A DNA stretch of 64,000 bases from Solibacillus sp. R5-41. Its GTDB lineage: Bacteria; Bacillota; Bacilli; Bacillales_A; Planococcaceae. A program made the translations under genes and the position numbers. Each line of letters starts with the position of its first letter. Within the stretch, counting starts at the first letter, position 1. Under the pieces are notes generated by a model that did no database searches, was not told the DNA's origin, and saw only the letters and a program-made list of their open reading frames with translations. The stretch is from contig NZ_CP024123.1 of NCBI RefSeq assembly GCF_002736105.1, positions 1,480,001-1,544,000 of the forward strand, read 5' to 3'. Below, piece by piece: positions 36,128 through 45,668 of this stretch.

Positions 36128-36985
36128 TTGACGATTAAAGAGCGTATTGAACAACATTTTTTTCAGTTATCAAAGTCTCAACAAAAAGTGGCTACTGTTG
36201 TTTTAAATAATCCAGCATATATTAGTACACACGCAGCGGCTGAGATCGGTCAATTGGCTAATACAAGTGAGACTACAGTTATTCGATTTTGTTATGCAGT
36301 AGGTTTGACAGGGTTTGCACAACTACAAAAAGAAATTACAAGATTTTTAGTGGAGGATTATGCAAGTAGTACATTAGGAAATTACGTATCATCGAAAGAA
36401 GCATTATTTAAAGAACAGGCGCTTTGTGAAAAGGTCATGCGTCAATCGAGTGCTAAAGTTGTCAAAATTGCTGAGCAAATGGATGAAGAGCTTTTTAAAA
36501 ATACGACTAAAGCGATGCATGATGCTAAAAAAATATATATCGCGGGTGTTGGCGCTTCCCAATTTGGTGCACAGTGGCTCCACTATACTTTGAATATGCT
36601 AAGGCCGGGTGTGGAATTGATTGTGATGGAAACAAGCGCCTTAATTCGTAAGCTACAGGAAATAGATGAAACCACACTTGTTCTAATTATTTCCTTGCAT
36701 CGTTATTACAATGACACTTTGCAATTAGCACAAGAAGTATTAGCAAGAGGTGCGAAAGTGATAGGGATAACAGATTCGAATGTTGCTTCTTTACATGAAG
36801 TGATCGATACATGCTTTGTTCTTGAACAAAAGGAGTTATCAACAATTGATTTAATGCCTGCGCTTGTGACGTTTATGAATTCTTTAATTGTTGGCATGAT
36901 GTCACATGACGTAGCTTATTATAATGAACAGCGGTTAAAATTTGATGATTTTCAAACTAGTTTTATCGCAAATCGATGGAGATGA
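36128..36985 (+). CDS. MurR/RpiR-family transcriptional regulator
   Basis: The product has 285 residues. An N-terminal HTH_6 domain (IEQHFFQLSKSQQKVATVVL ... ANTSETTVIRFCYAVGLTGFAQLQKEI) is followed by a SIS domain (AKKIYIAGVGASQFGAQWLHY, and LVLIISLHRYYNDTLQLAQE). SIS domains usually sense a phosphosugar, but related regulators serve amino-sugar and amino-acid pathways. The start is a TTG with AAAGGAG upstream. It leads a tightly spaced operon with a deacylase, an acyltransferase and a racemase, and is their likely regulator. Confidence 0.9.
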   Translation: MTIKERIEQHFFQLSKSQQKVATVVLNNPAYISTHAAAEIGQLANTSETTVIRFCYAVGLTGFAQLQKEITRFLVEDYASSTLGNYVSSKEALFKEQALCEKVMRQSSAKVVKIAEQMDEELFKNTTKAMHDAKKIYIAGVGASQFGAQWLHYTLNMLRPGVELIVMETSALIRKLQEIDETTLVLIISLHRYYNDTLQLAQEVLARGAKVIGITDSNVASLHEVIDTCFVLEQKELSTIDLMPALVTFMNSLIVGMMSHDVAYYNEQRLKFDDFQTSFIANRWR

Positions 36986-36990
36986 TAAAT

Positions 36991-38118
36991 ATGAAAGAGC
37001 AATTACAAGCCCGTCTACAAAATGAATTTAACTATTTGCATACACATCCAGAAATTAGCTGGCAGGAAGTAAACACAACAAAATACATTGCGGAGTTATT
37101 ACGAAATGAAGGATTAAAACCAATTGAATTTTCGAATATGACAGGTTTATATGTTGATATTGGCCAAGGTGAACCGAAAGTGGGCTTCCGAACAGATATG
37201 GATGCATTGTGGCAAGAAATTGATGGACAGTTTCAAGCGAATCATTCGTGTGGACATGATGGACATATGACAATGGCGATTGGTGTTGTTTTGTTATTAA
37301 AAGAAATGAAACTACCAGGTGCTGTGCGTATTATTTTCCAACCAGCAGAGGAAAAAGCATCCGGAGCGAAGGCCATGCTTGAGCAAGGCGTAATTGATCC
37401 GCTCATTTACTTATTCGGTTCACATGTTCGCCCACTTGTAGAGTTAGCGGACGGACATCATGCTCCAGCACTTTATCATGGGGCAGCCAAGCTGATTACC
37501 GGTACAATTACGGGTATAGAAGCGCATGGTGCAAGACCAGAGCAAGGAATTAATGCAATCGAAGTAGCCGCGGCACTTGTAGATGCAATAAAGCGTATTT
37601 GGATTAGCCCAACGGAGTCAGCTTCCATAAAAATGACGCAAATACAGGGCGGTGGAACGTCGACAAATATTATTCCGGGCACAGCTACATTTAGTATAGA
37701 TGCAAGAGCACAAACAAATGAAACGATGAAAAAATTAACGACTGGCTTTAATAATGCTGTCGATGCGGTTAGCCTTTTGTACGGGGCTACCATTAAGACG
37801 ACGGTATCGGCATATATTGTGGCTGCACAAGTAGATAAGGACGCGCATGAAATCATGAGGCAAGCGATTATTAATACGGTTGGGGCAACGAATTGTGCAC
37901 CTGCTATTGTGACGCCAGGTGGGGAGGACTTTCACTTTTATACGTTTACGAGGCCTAAGCTGAAAACGACGATGTTAGGTCTTGGTTGCGCGGTATCACC
38001 AGGATTGCATCATCCACAAATGACATTCAATCATGAACAGCTACCAGTAGGGGCACAAATAATTACAAAAGCGATACAACTAGCCTATCAGCAAATAGAA
38101 GGAAGCGAACAAGCATGA
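36991..38118 (+). CDS. M20 family amidohydrolase (probable N-acyl amino acid deacylase)
   Basis: The product has 375 residues. Metal-site motifs are GFRTDMDALW, NHSCGHDGHMT, FQPAEEKASGAKAML and TPGGEDFHFYTF. The dimerisation domain contains GTSTNIIPGTATFSIDARAQ. The fold fits hippurate or N-acyl-L-amino acid hydrolases. Next to an N-acylamino acid racemase and a GNAT gene it probably removes the succinyl or other acyl group from the L-product. Its ATG lies 6 bp past the regulator stop, and its end overlaps the GNAT start as ATGA. Confidence 0.9.
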   Translation: MKEQLQARLQNEFNYLHTHPEISWQEVNTTKYIAELLRNEGLKPIEFSNMTGLYVDIGQGEPKVGFRTDMDALWQEIDGQFQANHSCGHDGHMTMAIGVVLLLKEMKLPGAVRIIFQPAEEKASGAKAMLEQGVIDPLIYLFGSHVRPLVELADGHHAPALYHGAAKLITGTITGIEAHGARPEQGINAIEVAAALVDAIKRIWISPTESASIKMTQIQGGGTSTNIIPGTATFSIDARAQTNETMKKLTTGFNNAVDAVSLLYGATIKTTVSAYIVAAQVDKDAHEIMRQAIINTVGATNCAPAIVTPGGEDFHFYTFTRPKLKTTMLGLGCAVSPGLHHPQMTFNHEQLPVGAQIITKAIQLAYQQIEGSEQA

Positions 38119-38936
38119 ACATTAAGGAATTAACATCATTACAAGAGATGGAGCAAGTCCAACAACTAGAGGAGCGAGTATGGGGCATAAGTCCAATTCC
38201 GACTCACCAAACGTTAACGGCTGTAAAAAATGGTGGCATCGTCGTTGGCGCATTTGATGGTGAAAAATTAGTCGGCTTTAGCTATGGTTTTCCAGCATAT
38301 AAAAATGGTGAAAGCTATCTTTGCTCACATATGTTGGGAATCGATGAAGCCTATCGTTCGAAGCGAATTGGTGAACAACTGAAGCATGCACAACGGCAAA
38401 TTGCACGGGCAAAAGGCTACACTATAATGCATTGGACATTTGATCCACTTGAAACACGCAACGGTTATTTAAACTTATCTAAGCTAAATGGTATTTGTGA
38501 CACCTATTTAGAAAATTGCTACGGTGAAATGCAAGATGGATTCAATAAAGGTCTCCCATCAGATCGCTTCGAGGTGCACTGGCATTTAGATTCAGAATAT
38601 GTAGAACAGCAACAACAGCCGAACATTTTGAATTTACAACCAATTGGTCATTTTTATTTGGATCAAAATGAACGACCTACTTTACAGCTAGCAACTTTAG
38701 AAAATTTAACAAATGATTCGTATTCACTGCCTGTTCCGAAAGATTTCCAACAATTAAAGCAGACGAACGCGGATTGTGCATTGCACTGGCGCATGACGAC
38801 ACGAAAAGCATTTGGTGCACTCTTTTCACAGGGCTATGTAGCTGTTCGGATCGCAATTGCAGAACAATGGAATGAATACATTTTTGTAAAAAAAGAGACA
38901 TTAGCACTCGGAGGGAATACATATGAAAATTACTGA
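38115..38936 (+). CDS. GNAT-family acyltransferase (probable amino-acid N-acyltransferase)
   Basis: The product has 273 residues. The GNAT core includes [19 protein letters not shown], then [34 protein letters not shown] (acetyl-CoA loop), and [20 protein letters not shown]. This resembles the large COG3375-like GNAT group. In the known D-amino acid to L-amino acid route, a GNAT enzyme succinylates the D-amino acid before racemisation. The gene is coupled to both neighbours (ATGA overlap upstream and 14-bp overlap downstream). Confidence 0.85.
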   Translation: MNIKELTSLQEMEQVQQLEERVWGISPIPTHQTLTAVKNGGIVVGAFDGEKLVGFSYGFPAYKNGESYLCSHMLGIDEAYRSKRIGEQLKHAQRQIARAKGYTIMHWTFDPLETRNGYLNLSKLNGICDTYLENCYGEMQDGFNKGLPSDRFEVHWHLDSEYVEQQQQPNILNLQPIGHFYLDQNERPTLQLATLENLTNDSYSLPVPKDFQQLKQTNADCALHWRMTTRKAFGALFSQGYVAVRIAIAEQWNEYIFVKKETLALGGNTYENY

Positions 38937-40029
38937 AATAACAATTCGCCATTTACAAATGAAGCTAAAAGCGCCGTTCACAACAAGTTTTGGCACATTT
39001 ACAAATAAAGATTTTTTAGTATTAGAGGCAAAGGACGAAAGCGGTACAATCGGCTGGGGTGAATCTGTTGCATTCCATTCTCCTTGGTACAACGAGGAAA
39101 CGCTAAAAACGAATTGGCATATGTTAGAGGATTACTTAATACCTCTTATTTTAAAAAAGGAAATCAATCATCCAGATGAAGTAAGCGAAATTTTTGAACC
39201 AATTCGTAAAAATAACATGGCAAAATCGACAATCGAAGGTGCAATTTGGGACATCTATGCGCAGCAAACCAATCAATCACTTGCTGCTACGCTTGGAGGC
39301 AAAAAAGATAAAATCGAAGTCGGTATTAGTATCGGAATTCAAAAATCAATTGATGATTTAGTCGCACTTGTAGATGAGTATGTAAACGAAGGTTACAAAC
39401 GTATTAAAGTTAAAATCAAGCCAGGCTGGGATATCGAGGTGATGCGTACATTACGTGAAAAATTCCCAGACGTTGCCATTATGGCCGACGCCAACTCAGC
39501 GTATCGTTTAGCTGATATGGAGCTTTTAAAGCAATTGGATGAATTCAATTTAACGATGGTGGAGCAACCACTTGCATCGGATGACATTATCGATCATGCA
39601 ACGTTGCAAAAGCAAATGACGACGCCAATTTGCTTGGATGAAAGTATTCATTCTTTAGAGGATGCACGAAAAGCAATTGAAATCGGGGCTACAAAAATTA
39701 TTAATATTAAAATTGGACGTGTAGGTGGCTTAACGGAGGCGAAAAAGATTCATGATTACTGTGAAGCACAAGGCATTCCTGTATGGTGTGGCGGAATGTT
39801 GGAATCAGGAATTGGACGTGCGCATAATGTAGCCTTAACCACGTTAGAAAACTTTATTTTACCTGGTGATACAGCGAGTTCAAACCGCTACTGGGAGAAA
39901 GATATAATCGAGCCAGAAGTTGTAGCAGAGAATGGTTATATTACAGTGCTACAACAAGCTGGTATTGGATACAAAGTGGATGTTGAAACAATAGAATCAT
40001 ATACGGTAGAGAAAAAAACGTATCAATAA
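38923..40029 (+). CDS. N-acylamino acid racemase / o-succinylbenzoate synthase family (enolase superfamily)
   Basis: The product has 368 residues. Enolase-superfamily residues are clear: KVKIKPGWD (catalytic KxK), the metal ligands in DANSAY, EQPL and DESIH, and the second lysine in [24 protein letters not shown] in the capping domain matches the NSAR/OSBS subgroup. No other menaquinone gene is near; the surrounding acyltransferase and deacylase point to N-succinylamino acid racemase as the main role. GGAGGG precedes the ATG. Confidence 0.9.
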   Translation: MKITEITIRHLQMKLKAPFTTSFGTFTNKDFLVLEAKDESGTIGWGESVAFHSPWYNEETLKTNWHMLEDYLIPLILKKEINHPDEVSEIFEPIRKNNMAKSTIEGAIWDIYAQQTNQSLAATLGGKKDKIEVGISIGIQKSIDDLVALVDEYVNEGYKRIKVKIKPGWDIEVMRTLREKFPDVAIMADANSAYRLADMELLKQLDEFNLTMVEQPLASDDIIDHATLQKQMTTPICLDESIHSLEDARKAIEIGATKIINIKIGRVGGLTEAKKIHDYCEAQGIPVWCGGMLESGIGRAHNVALTTLENFILPGDTASSNRYWEKDIIEPEVVAENGYITVLQQAGIGYKVDVETIESYTVEKKTYQ

Positions 40030-40038
40030 TGACATACA

Positions 40039-40077
40039 ATCCTTAAGTATCGAATAAGGTGCTTAAGGATGTATTTT
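40039..40077 (+). terminator. Weak terminator after the racemase operon
   Basis: The arms ATCCTTAAG and CTTAAGGAT form a 9-bp stem with a 14-base loop, followed by GTATTTT. Readthrough into the transporter gene is possible. Confidence 0.55.
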
Positions 40078-40129
40078 GACTATAATTATTTGAATATTTA
40101 AATAATAAAATAATTTAGTAGGTGAATCG

Positions 40130-41182
40130 ATGAAGAAAAGTATACAAATAGGAGGAGCATTTGTCGGAATTATTGTTGGTGCCGGCTTTGCTTCTGGACA
40201 AGAAATTATGCAGTATTTCACAAGCTTTGGGCTTAAAGGGTTGATTGGTGCGATTATTGCTACGATTGCCTTTGCCTTATTAGGAATGACGCTGGCACAG
40301 TTAGGCTCGGATTTTCAAACAACGTCGCACAAAGGTGTAATCTATTACATAGGTGGACGGTACATCGGATTCGTTTTAGATATTTTAATTACGTTCTTCT
40401 TATTTGGGGTAGCCGTTGTAATGTTTGCTGGTGCGGGCTCTACATTCGAGCAAATGTTTGGAATTGATCCGAGGGTTGGTAGTGTCATTATGGTAGTAGC
40501 GACCATCATTACTTTGTTATTAAATGTAAAAAACATAATTAATGTAATAGCTTTACTTACGCCATACTTAATGGTAATCATTTTTGTTATATTAATCTAC
40601 TCATTATTTACAATGGATCTTTCCGTTTTAGAGGCAAATGAAATGGCACAAACACAAAATTCGGCAGCGTCTAACTGGATTGTCAGTGCATTGCTTTATG
40701 TCTCGTATAACCTAGCAGCAGGTGCAGCGATGTTGATTGTAATGGGCGGAACAGTAAAAAATCGTAAAGTAGCTGGCATGGGCGGTGTTTTCGGAGGGGT
40801 TATGCTAGGAGCCTTGATCATTTTAATCAATTTGACTATGTTTGTGAAAATGGATGTTGTCGTAGGGGTGGATATGCCTACACTTGAATTAGCAAACAAC
40901 ATTCATCCGGTAGTAGGTGTTCTAATGGCAATCGCACTTCTTGGAATGATGTACAATACCGCAGTTGGAATGTTTTATTCTTTTACAGTGCGCTTTGTTG
41001 CAGCGAAAGATAAAAAATTTAAACCTACTGTTGTATTCGTAGGATTACTTGGATTTTTCGCGAGTTTAGTAGGTTTTACAACATTGGTTGGAAAAGTATA
41101 TTCAACAATGGGCTATTTAGGATTTGTATTAATTATTACAATTATGATTGCTTGGTTTCGTAAAACTAAAAAAATTGCCTAA
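40130..41182 (+). CDS. ykvI: YkvI-family membrane transporter
   Basis: The product has 350 residues and ten membrane helices. The N-terminal GGAFVGIIVGAGFASGQEIMQYF matches the YkvI family, which belongs to the LeuT-fold APC superfamily. AGAAMLIVMGGTVKNRKVAGMGG lies after helix 6. The substrate is unknown; its place 100 bp after the racemase operon suggests an amino acid. AGGTGA precedes the ATG. A decayed copy of its 3' part lies at 17060-17230. Confidence 0.85.
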   Translation: MKKSIQIGGAFVGIIVGAGFASGQEIMQYFTSFGLKGLIGAIIATIAFALLGMTLAQLGSDFQTTSHKGVIYYIGGRYIGFVLDILITFFLFGVAVVMFAGAGSTFEQMFGIDPRVGSVIMVVATIITLLLNVKNIINVIALLTPYLMVIIFVILIYSLFTMDLSVLEANEMAQTQNSAASNWIVSALLYVSYNLAAGAAMLIVMGGTVKNRKVAGMGGVFGGVMLGALIILINLTMFVKMDVVVGVDMPTLELANNIHPVVGVLMAIALLGMMYNTAVGMFYSFTVRFVAAKDKKFKPTVVFVGLLGFFASLVGFTTLVGKVYSTMGYLGFVLIITIMIAWFRKTKKIA

Positions 41183-41261
41183 TTTGAACGAAATAAATAA
41201 TATGTAGAATAAATTGAACTAAAGAATCCATCTTTTAAAAACCCTTCCCAAAAAGGGGAGA

Positions 41262-41508
41262 GTTGATTTCCATTCTGGTCCGGAGCTTTCCGCGGGCACG
41301 GCTCCAACTAACTTGTTTCGAGATTCATCTCGAAACAAGTGGATTTTCCGCTCGTGCTGTTCCCGCAGGAGTAGCCTCCCTCATTCTAATAAACTCCTTC
41401 TGTTCAAGTTTATACCAATATAATCCCTAATTATTTTCTTCCTAATAATAAAAGATGAGTCGTACAGATTTGTACAACAAAGCTGTGTGACTCATGTGCT
41501 TAGCCAGA
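41262..41508 (+). repeat. Dispersed intergenic repeat family C, longer copy 2
   Basis: The element begins GTTGATTTCCATTCTGGTCC, continues with TTTCCGCGGGCACGGCT, an internal 12-bp hairpin (CTTGTTTCGAGA/TCTCGAAACAAG at 41312-41339) and CTCGTGCTGTTCCCGCAGGA, and ends with CAACAAAGCTGTGTGACTCA. First and last blocks are shared, inverted, with 8402-8712. The CCGCGGGCACGG...CTCGTGCTGTTCCCGC pattern is known from intergenic regions of many Bacillales. There is no gene in the 41183-41726 gap. Confidence 0.8.
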
Positions 41509-41595
41509 CATACAAGCACGCAATTTATAAGAATCTATAATAGGAACTTCCATCAAAATGTTAGAATTTTTTGTTTAACTTACATAGTTTGTTTT

Positions 41596-41627
41596 ACCCC
41601 GTCTATTAAATCGTGACGGGGTTTTTA
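41596..41627 (+). terminator. Rho-independent terminator
   Basis: The stem ACCCCGTC/GACGGGGT with an 11-base loop is followed by TTTTT. Confidence 0.75.
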
Positions 41628-41726
41628 TTCGTTTAACTGGCTACTGGATTTCAAAAACAACCTTTTCTTATGGTTTTGCATAGTATGTAACAGACGAGCA
41701 ACATTATTTGAGAAAGAGGTTATCAA

Positions 41727-43075
41727 TTGAAGAAGGTAAAGCTGACTGGAAGAATTGTTGTCCCTGGGGATTCTGATTATGAGCAAGCAAGAACGAATAA
41801 TAATTTAAGCAATCCAAAATTCCCGTGTAAAATTGTATTTTGTCAAAAAACGAAGGACGTCATCAATGCATTGCGGTGGGTGCAAGAAAAGAATGAACCG
41901 TTTCGAATTAGAAGTGGTCGGCATAGCTATGAAAATTTTTCATTAGTTACGGAGGGCCTAATTATAGATGTTAGTGAGATGAACAAAATTGTGGTGAACC
42001 CAACAACAATGACTGCTAAAATCGAAGCAGGTGCAAATCTAGGGAAAGTCTATCATGAATTATGGGAACATGGCATGACGATTCCAGCGGGTACTGAAAG
42101 CAGTGTGGGGGTAGTTGGTCTTACACTAGGTGGTGGCATTGGCATGTTGTCAAGGCCGTTTGGACTGACTTGTGACAATCTGATTGAAGTTGAAATAGTC
42201 ACGGCTTGTGGTCATGGAGGAGCCGAACTCATTAAAGCAAACAAACATACGAATAGTGATTTGTTTTGGGCTTGCTGTGGAGGGGGAGGTGGAAATTTCG
42301 GCATTGTCACTTCACTTACATTTAAGCTACATCCAATTGCAAATGTATCAATCTTCTCCATTACATGGGGCTGGAAGGATTTTGAAGTTGCCTTTGATAC
42401 ATGGCAACGTTGGGCCCCTTTTACAGATGAACGTCTAACATCACAAATTGAATTAAAATCAAAAAAAATGGGCGAAATTGTTGCGCAAGGCATCTTTGTT
42501 GGTACACCATCCAAATTAAGAAAGCTACTCAGACCTTTAAGGAATACAGGCACCCCGACAAATGTCTCGATTAAGGAAGTCCCGTACATCAAAGCGGTTA
42601 AATTCTTTGACGTACCGAGTGGAAATGAACCAGCCCTCCGCAAACGCTCAGGATCTTTTATTGAAAGACCATTTCCGAAAAAAGCCATTACGGAAATGAA
42701 AGAGTTTTTAGCCAACACACCAAATAAAAACACATCCATTTGGCACCAATCGCTAAGGGGGCGGTAGGGCAAGTCCCTTCAAATAGTACGTCATACTACT
42801 ATCGAAATGCCCTCATTGCTCAAGAGTATCTGACTACATGGAAAGACCCAATTGAAGAAAAGCAAAACATTCATTGGATAGAACAAGTGAGGAATACATT
42901 ATCTCCTTATACAGCAGGGGATTACGTGAATTTTCCCGATCGCTACATCAAAGATTGGCCAACTGCATACTATGGTCGGAATTTTAGAAGATTGCGAGAA
43001 GTAAAATCAAAATTTGATCCAAGAAACGTATTTCGGTTTCCTCAAAGTATTCCACCTAGCAGGAAATGGCTTTAA
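41727..43075 (+). pseudogene. FAD-binding berberine-bridge-type oxidase, disrupted by a frameshift
   Basis: The first frame (41727-42767, 346 residues) has the FAD-binding_4 domain: RIRSGRHSYENFS, whose His is the usual covalent flavin link, and VVGLTLGGGIGMLSRPFGLTCDNLIEVEIV, whose Cys may be a second link. It stops just after IWHQSL. The missing C-terminal BBE domain lies in another frame to 43075 (KGAVGQVPSNSTSYYYRNAL ... FDPRNVFRFPQSIP). Loss of one base in the A/G run near 42757 explains the break. The full protein would have ~449 residues, the normal family length. A sequencing error or slippage cannot be excluded. Confidence 0.85.
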
Positions 43076-43171
43076 AAGATGTTTTCAAAAGGGTGATTCT
43101 ATTAAAGTCCCAACGAACAATCGAGTTTTTGTTCTTTTTCAAGTAAGCTTTAATAACAGTGAGGTTAAGGA

Positions 43172-43211
43172 AAGCGGAATGCGGAAAAAGATTTTCGCAT
43201 CTGCTTTTTTT
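43172..43211 (+). terminator. Hairpin terminator of the FAD oxidase locus
   Basis: An imperfect stem (AGCGGAATGCGGAAAA with TTTTCGCATCTGCT) is followed by seven T residues. Confidence 0.7.
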
Positions 43212-43213
43212 GT

Positions 43214-43548
43214 GTTCTAAGTAGGGTTAGTAAAGAGACTTACTTATAAAAATTGTTCAAGCGGAACGTGAGACCAGCGCAAATGTATGAGCATCTTGCA
43301 AGATTCTTAAGTTCTTAAACAAGTTTGTTTTATTTTGTCAAAACAGTAAAGTTCATATAATTGACTCATTATCTGCATAGGGTTATTATTGTTACGAAAA
43401 GTAACCTGGTAATTAATAGTTTTAAGATAATGAAAGTTGTCTGTATTTAAATAGTTAATTATAAATCAATCCATATGAAGTACCATGTTTAATTAATGAT
43501 ATTTTATAAGGAAAGTAGTAATCAAATATAGGAATCGGGGACGACATC
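43214..43548. other. AT-rich intergenic region without a gene
   Basis: No frame with a ribosome site is present. It probably holds the promoter of the MFS gene at 43549. Confidence 0.5.
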
Positions 43549-44814
43549 GTGAATGTGTCAAAGAAAAAAATCCACTATGCTTGGTGGGTATTATTAGGGT
43601 TAGTTGTAATGGTCGGCGCTGCTAAAGGCGGCATTATGACTACAGGTGGATTATTTTTAACCCCAATTACAGAAGATTTAGGTATTGGAATGGGTAGTTT
43701 AACATTGTACTTTAGTATATCTTCAATTGTAACAATGATATCCCTACCTATTGCAGGTAAGCTGATAGCAAAATATAATATTAGAGCACTTTTAGTAGTA
43801 GCTGTTATTTTAGAGGCAGGATCCTTTGCAATGTTTGGGTTCATGAATTCCGTGTGGGGTTGGTACCTGTTTGCTATTCCAATGGCAATGGGGTCGGTAT
43901 TAGTCACACAATTGGCAGGCCCGGTACTTATTAATAATTGGTTTACAAAACATAAAGGCTTGGCTTTAGGGATTATGGTCGGAGCAGGTGGCTTAATAGG
44001 AGCTTTTTTACAACCAGTAGCAGGAAATTTAATTGCTAATGAAGGTTGGAGAAATACGTACTTTATTTTAGGGATAGGTGTAATGGCGGTTGTTATACCT
44101 GTCGTGTTATTAACGATTAGAATGTCTCCGCAGCAAAAAGGGTTACAGCCATATGGTATGGATGAAGTTAAGCCAAATGATAAGATTCAAGTTCAATCAA
44201 CAACTAATAGCGGCGTTACTGTTGCCATTGCAAAAAAGTCGAGTGCATTTTATTTTTTAATCGTTTTCTTCTTGTTTGATACTTCGATAGCTGCTTTTAA
44301 CCAACATGTTGCACCATTCGCGATGGGTTTGGGCTATGATATCAAGTTTGCGGGTAATGCGATGGGTTCTTGGTCGGTAGGTATTGTCATTGGAGCATTA
44401 TTCTTCGGCTTCCTCAGTGATAAAATAGGAGTGAAGAACACAGCGATTTCCGCTATGCTTTTAGGACTAGTACCAGTAGGGATTCTTATTTTAGTTCCTG
44501 ATAACCCAATGATGTTTACAATAGCTACGGGCCTTTATGGATTTGTTGTTGCATCACTTGGGACATTAGGGCCTCTTTTAACAACAGCTCTATTTGGTAA
44601 TAAAGAGTTCAGTCGAATCTATGGACTTGCAATTACGGGTCTAGCTGTAGCAGGTATTGTTGCGTTACCTGCATACGGCTATATCTTTGAGTTAACCGGC
44701 AGTTACACGTATGTTTTGTATAGTATTTTTATCATGTTGCTCTTGAATGTGGGAGCTATTATCATGGCGTTTAAAGGGAAAAAGAAATTAGAAAAAGCAG
44801 GATTGTGGAATTAA
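43549..44814 (+). CDS. MFS transporter, oxalate/formate antiporter-like group
   Basis: The product has 421 residues and twelve membrane helices. HYAWWVLLGLVVMVGAAKGGIMTTGGLFLTPITEDLG at the N-terminus and NNWFTKHKGLALGIMVGAGGLIGAFLQPVAGNLI near residue 130 are typical of the MCT/oxalate:formate antiporter-like MFS branch. That branch carries organic anions, but the substrate here is unknown. The start is a GTG with GGGGA upstream. The gene stands alone. Confidence 0.87.
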   Translation: MNVSKKKIHYAWWVLLGLVVMVGAAKGGIMTTGGLFLTPITEDLGIGMGSLTLYFSISSIVTMISLPIAGKLIAKYNIRALLVVAVILEAGSFAMFGFMNSVWGWYLFAIPMAMGSVLVTQLAGPVLINNWFTKHKGLALGIMVGAGGLIGAFLQPVAGNLIANEGWRNTYFILGIGVMAVVIPVVLLTIRMSPQQKGLQPYGMDEVKPNDKIQVQSTTNSGVTVAIAKKSSAFYFLIVFFLFDTSIAAFNQHVAPFAMGLGYDIKFAGNAMGSWSVGIVIGALFFGFLSDKIGVKNTAISAMLLGLVPVGILILVPDNPMMFTIATGLYGFVVASLGTLGPLLTTALFGNKEFSRIYGLAITGLAVAGIVALPAYGYIFELTGSYTYVLYSIFIMLLLNVGAIIMAFKGKKKLEKAGLWN

Positions 44815-44862
44815 TCATAGGGTAAAGTGTTTTTAGCAAAATATATGGTCAAGCCATACTAG

Positions 44863-44914
44863 CTAAATAAGGCTCTACCTACAAGAATAAGTTCATTTGG
44901 TAAAGCCTATTTAG
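44863..44914. terminator. Hairpin between convergent genes
   Basis: The arms CTAAATAAGGCT and AGCCTATTTAG pair with one bulge across a long loop, between the MFS gene and the convergent anti-sigma gene. Confidence 0.5.
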
Positions 44915-44921
44915 ATTAAAT

Positions 44922-45668
44922 CTAAGAAGTTCCCATCACTTTTCCTCCTTGAGGTTGGGTGTTATTTGGATTTGGTTCTAAAGTAATCCCAATATCATTG
45001 AAGGTTTGATCTTTCGATAGCCGGTACGTAATGAAGCCGTTACCGTTTTCATCGGGCTTTAAAATGCCAGCATTATGGCGATTCCCGTCTTTTAACAGCC
45101 ATACTTGATATACTTCATCTCTTTTAGTTCCTGGCATATTGTTTAACTCAATAATTAGATTGTTATGATTGCCGTTTTCAAGAAGGTAGGCCATTCCGTT
45201 TGCAGATGAAGCTATATTCTGTCCTTTTAAAGTAAAGGTTTTGACGATTTGAGAAGGAGTATGAACTTCGCTTTCTACTGCTGTAATATAATTGTTTAAT
45301 TGGGTGTTATTCCAATACAATCCAAATATACCTAATATTAAAATGATGGTTGTTACTGCAGATAAGGGTGAGAATTGATTTCGCAATTGTAACCTCAAAC
45401 GTTGAACGATGGTTTGTTTTTTATCGATTGCTGCAGGTGCTTTTAAAGGTACATCGTCAAAGATTAAATTCATAACCTCTGTTTTAAGAGTTTCTGGGAC
45501 TTCCGCTCCTTCCATATCATATGACAGCATCTGCCAAGTTTCTTGCAAGGAGTTTAATTCATTTTGGCATGGTATGCACGTTTTAAGATGCTGTTCATAT
45601 CGTTTTCGTTCTTGTTTAGAAAGTTCTTCTATCATATATAAAATCAGGTTTTCGCATTTATTTTCCAT
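44922..45668 (-). CDS. Anti-sigma factor (RskA type) with zinc-finger N-terminus
   Basis: The product has 248 residues. Residues 1-45 hold the zinc-binding anti-sigma motif HLKTCIPC. One membrane helix lies near 96-115 (AVTTIILILGIFGLYW). The extracytoplasmic half is an RskA-like domain (NMPGTKRDEVYQVWLLKDGN ... GITLEPNPNNTQPQGGKVMG). It would hold the ECF sigma factor at the membrane until a signal triggers release. The ATG at 45668 has GGAGGT upstream and overlaps the sigma gene by 11 bp. Confidence 0.9.
   Translation of the reverse strand: MENKCENLILYMIEELSKQERKRYEQHLKTCIPCQNELNSLQETWQMLSYDMEGAEVPETLKTEVMNLIFDDVPLKAPAAIDKKQTIVQRLRLQLRNQFSPLSAVTTIILILGIFGLYWNNTQLNNYITAVESEVHTPSQIVKTFTLKGQNIASSANGMAYLLENGNHNNLIIELNNMPGTKRDEVYQVWLLKDGNRHNAGILKPDENGNGFITYRLSKDQTFNDIGITLEPNPNNTQPQGGKVMGTS

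Noticed and set aside
38923-40029. Annotation as menC (menaquinone o-succinylbenzoate synthase)
   Set aside because: No menaquinone genes are near, while the deacylase and acyltransferase neighbours fit N-succinylamino acid racemase. OSBS side activity remains possible.
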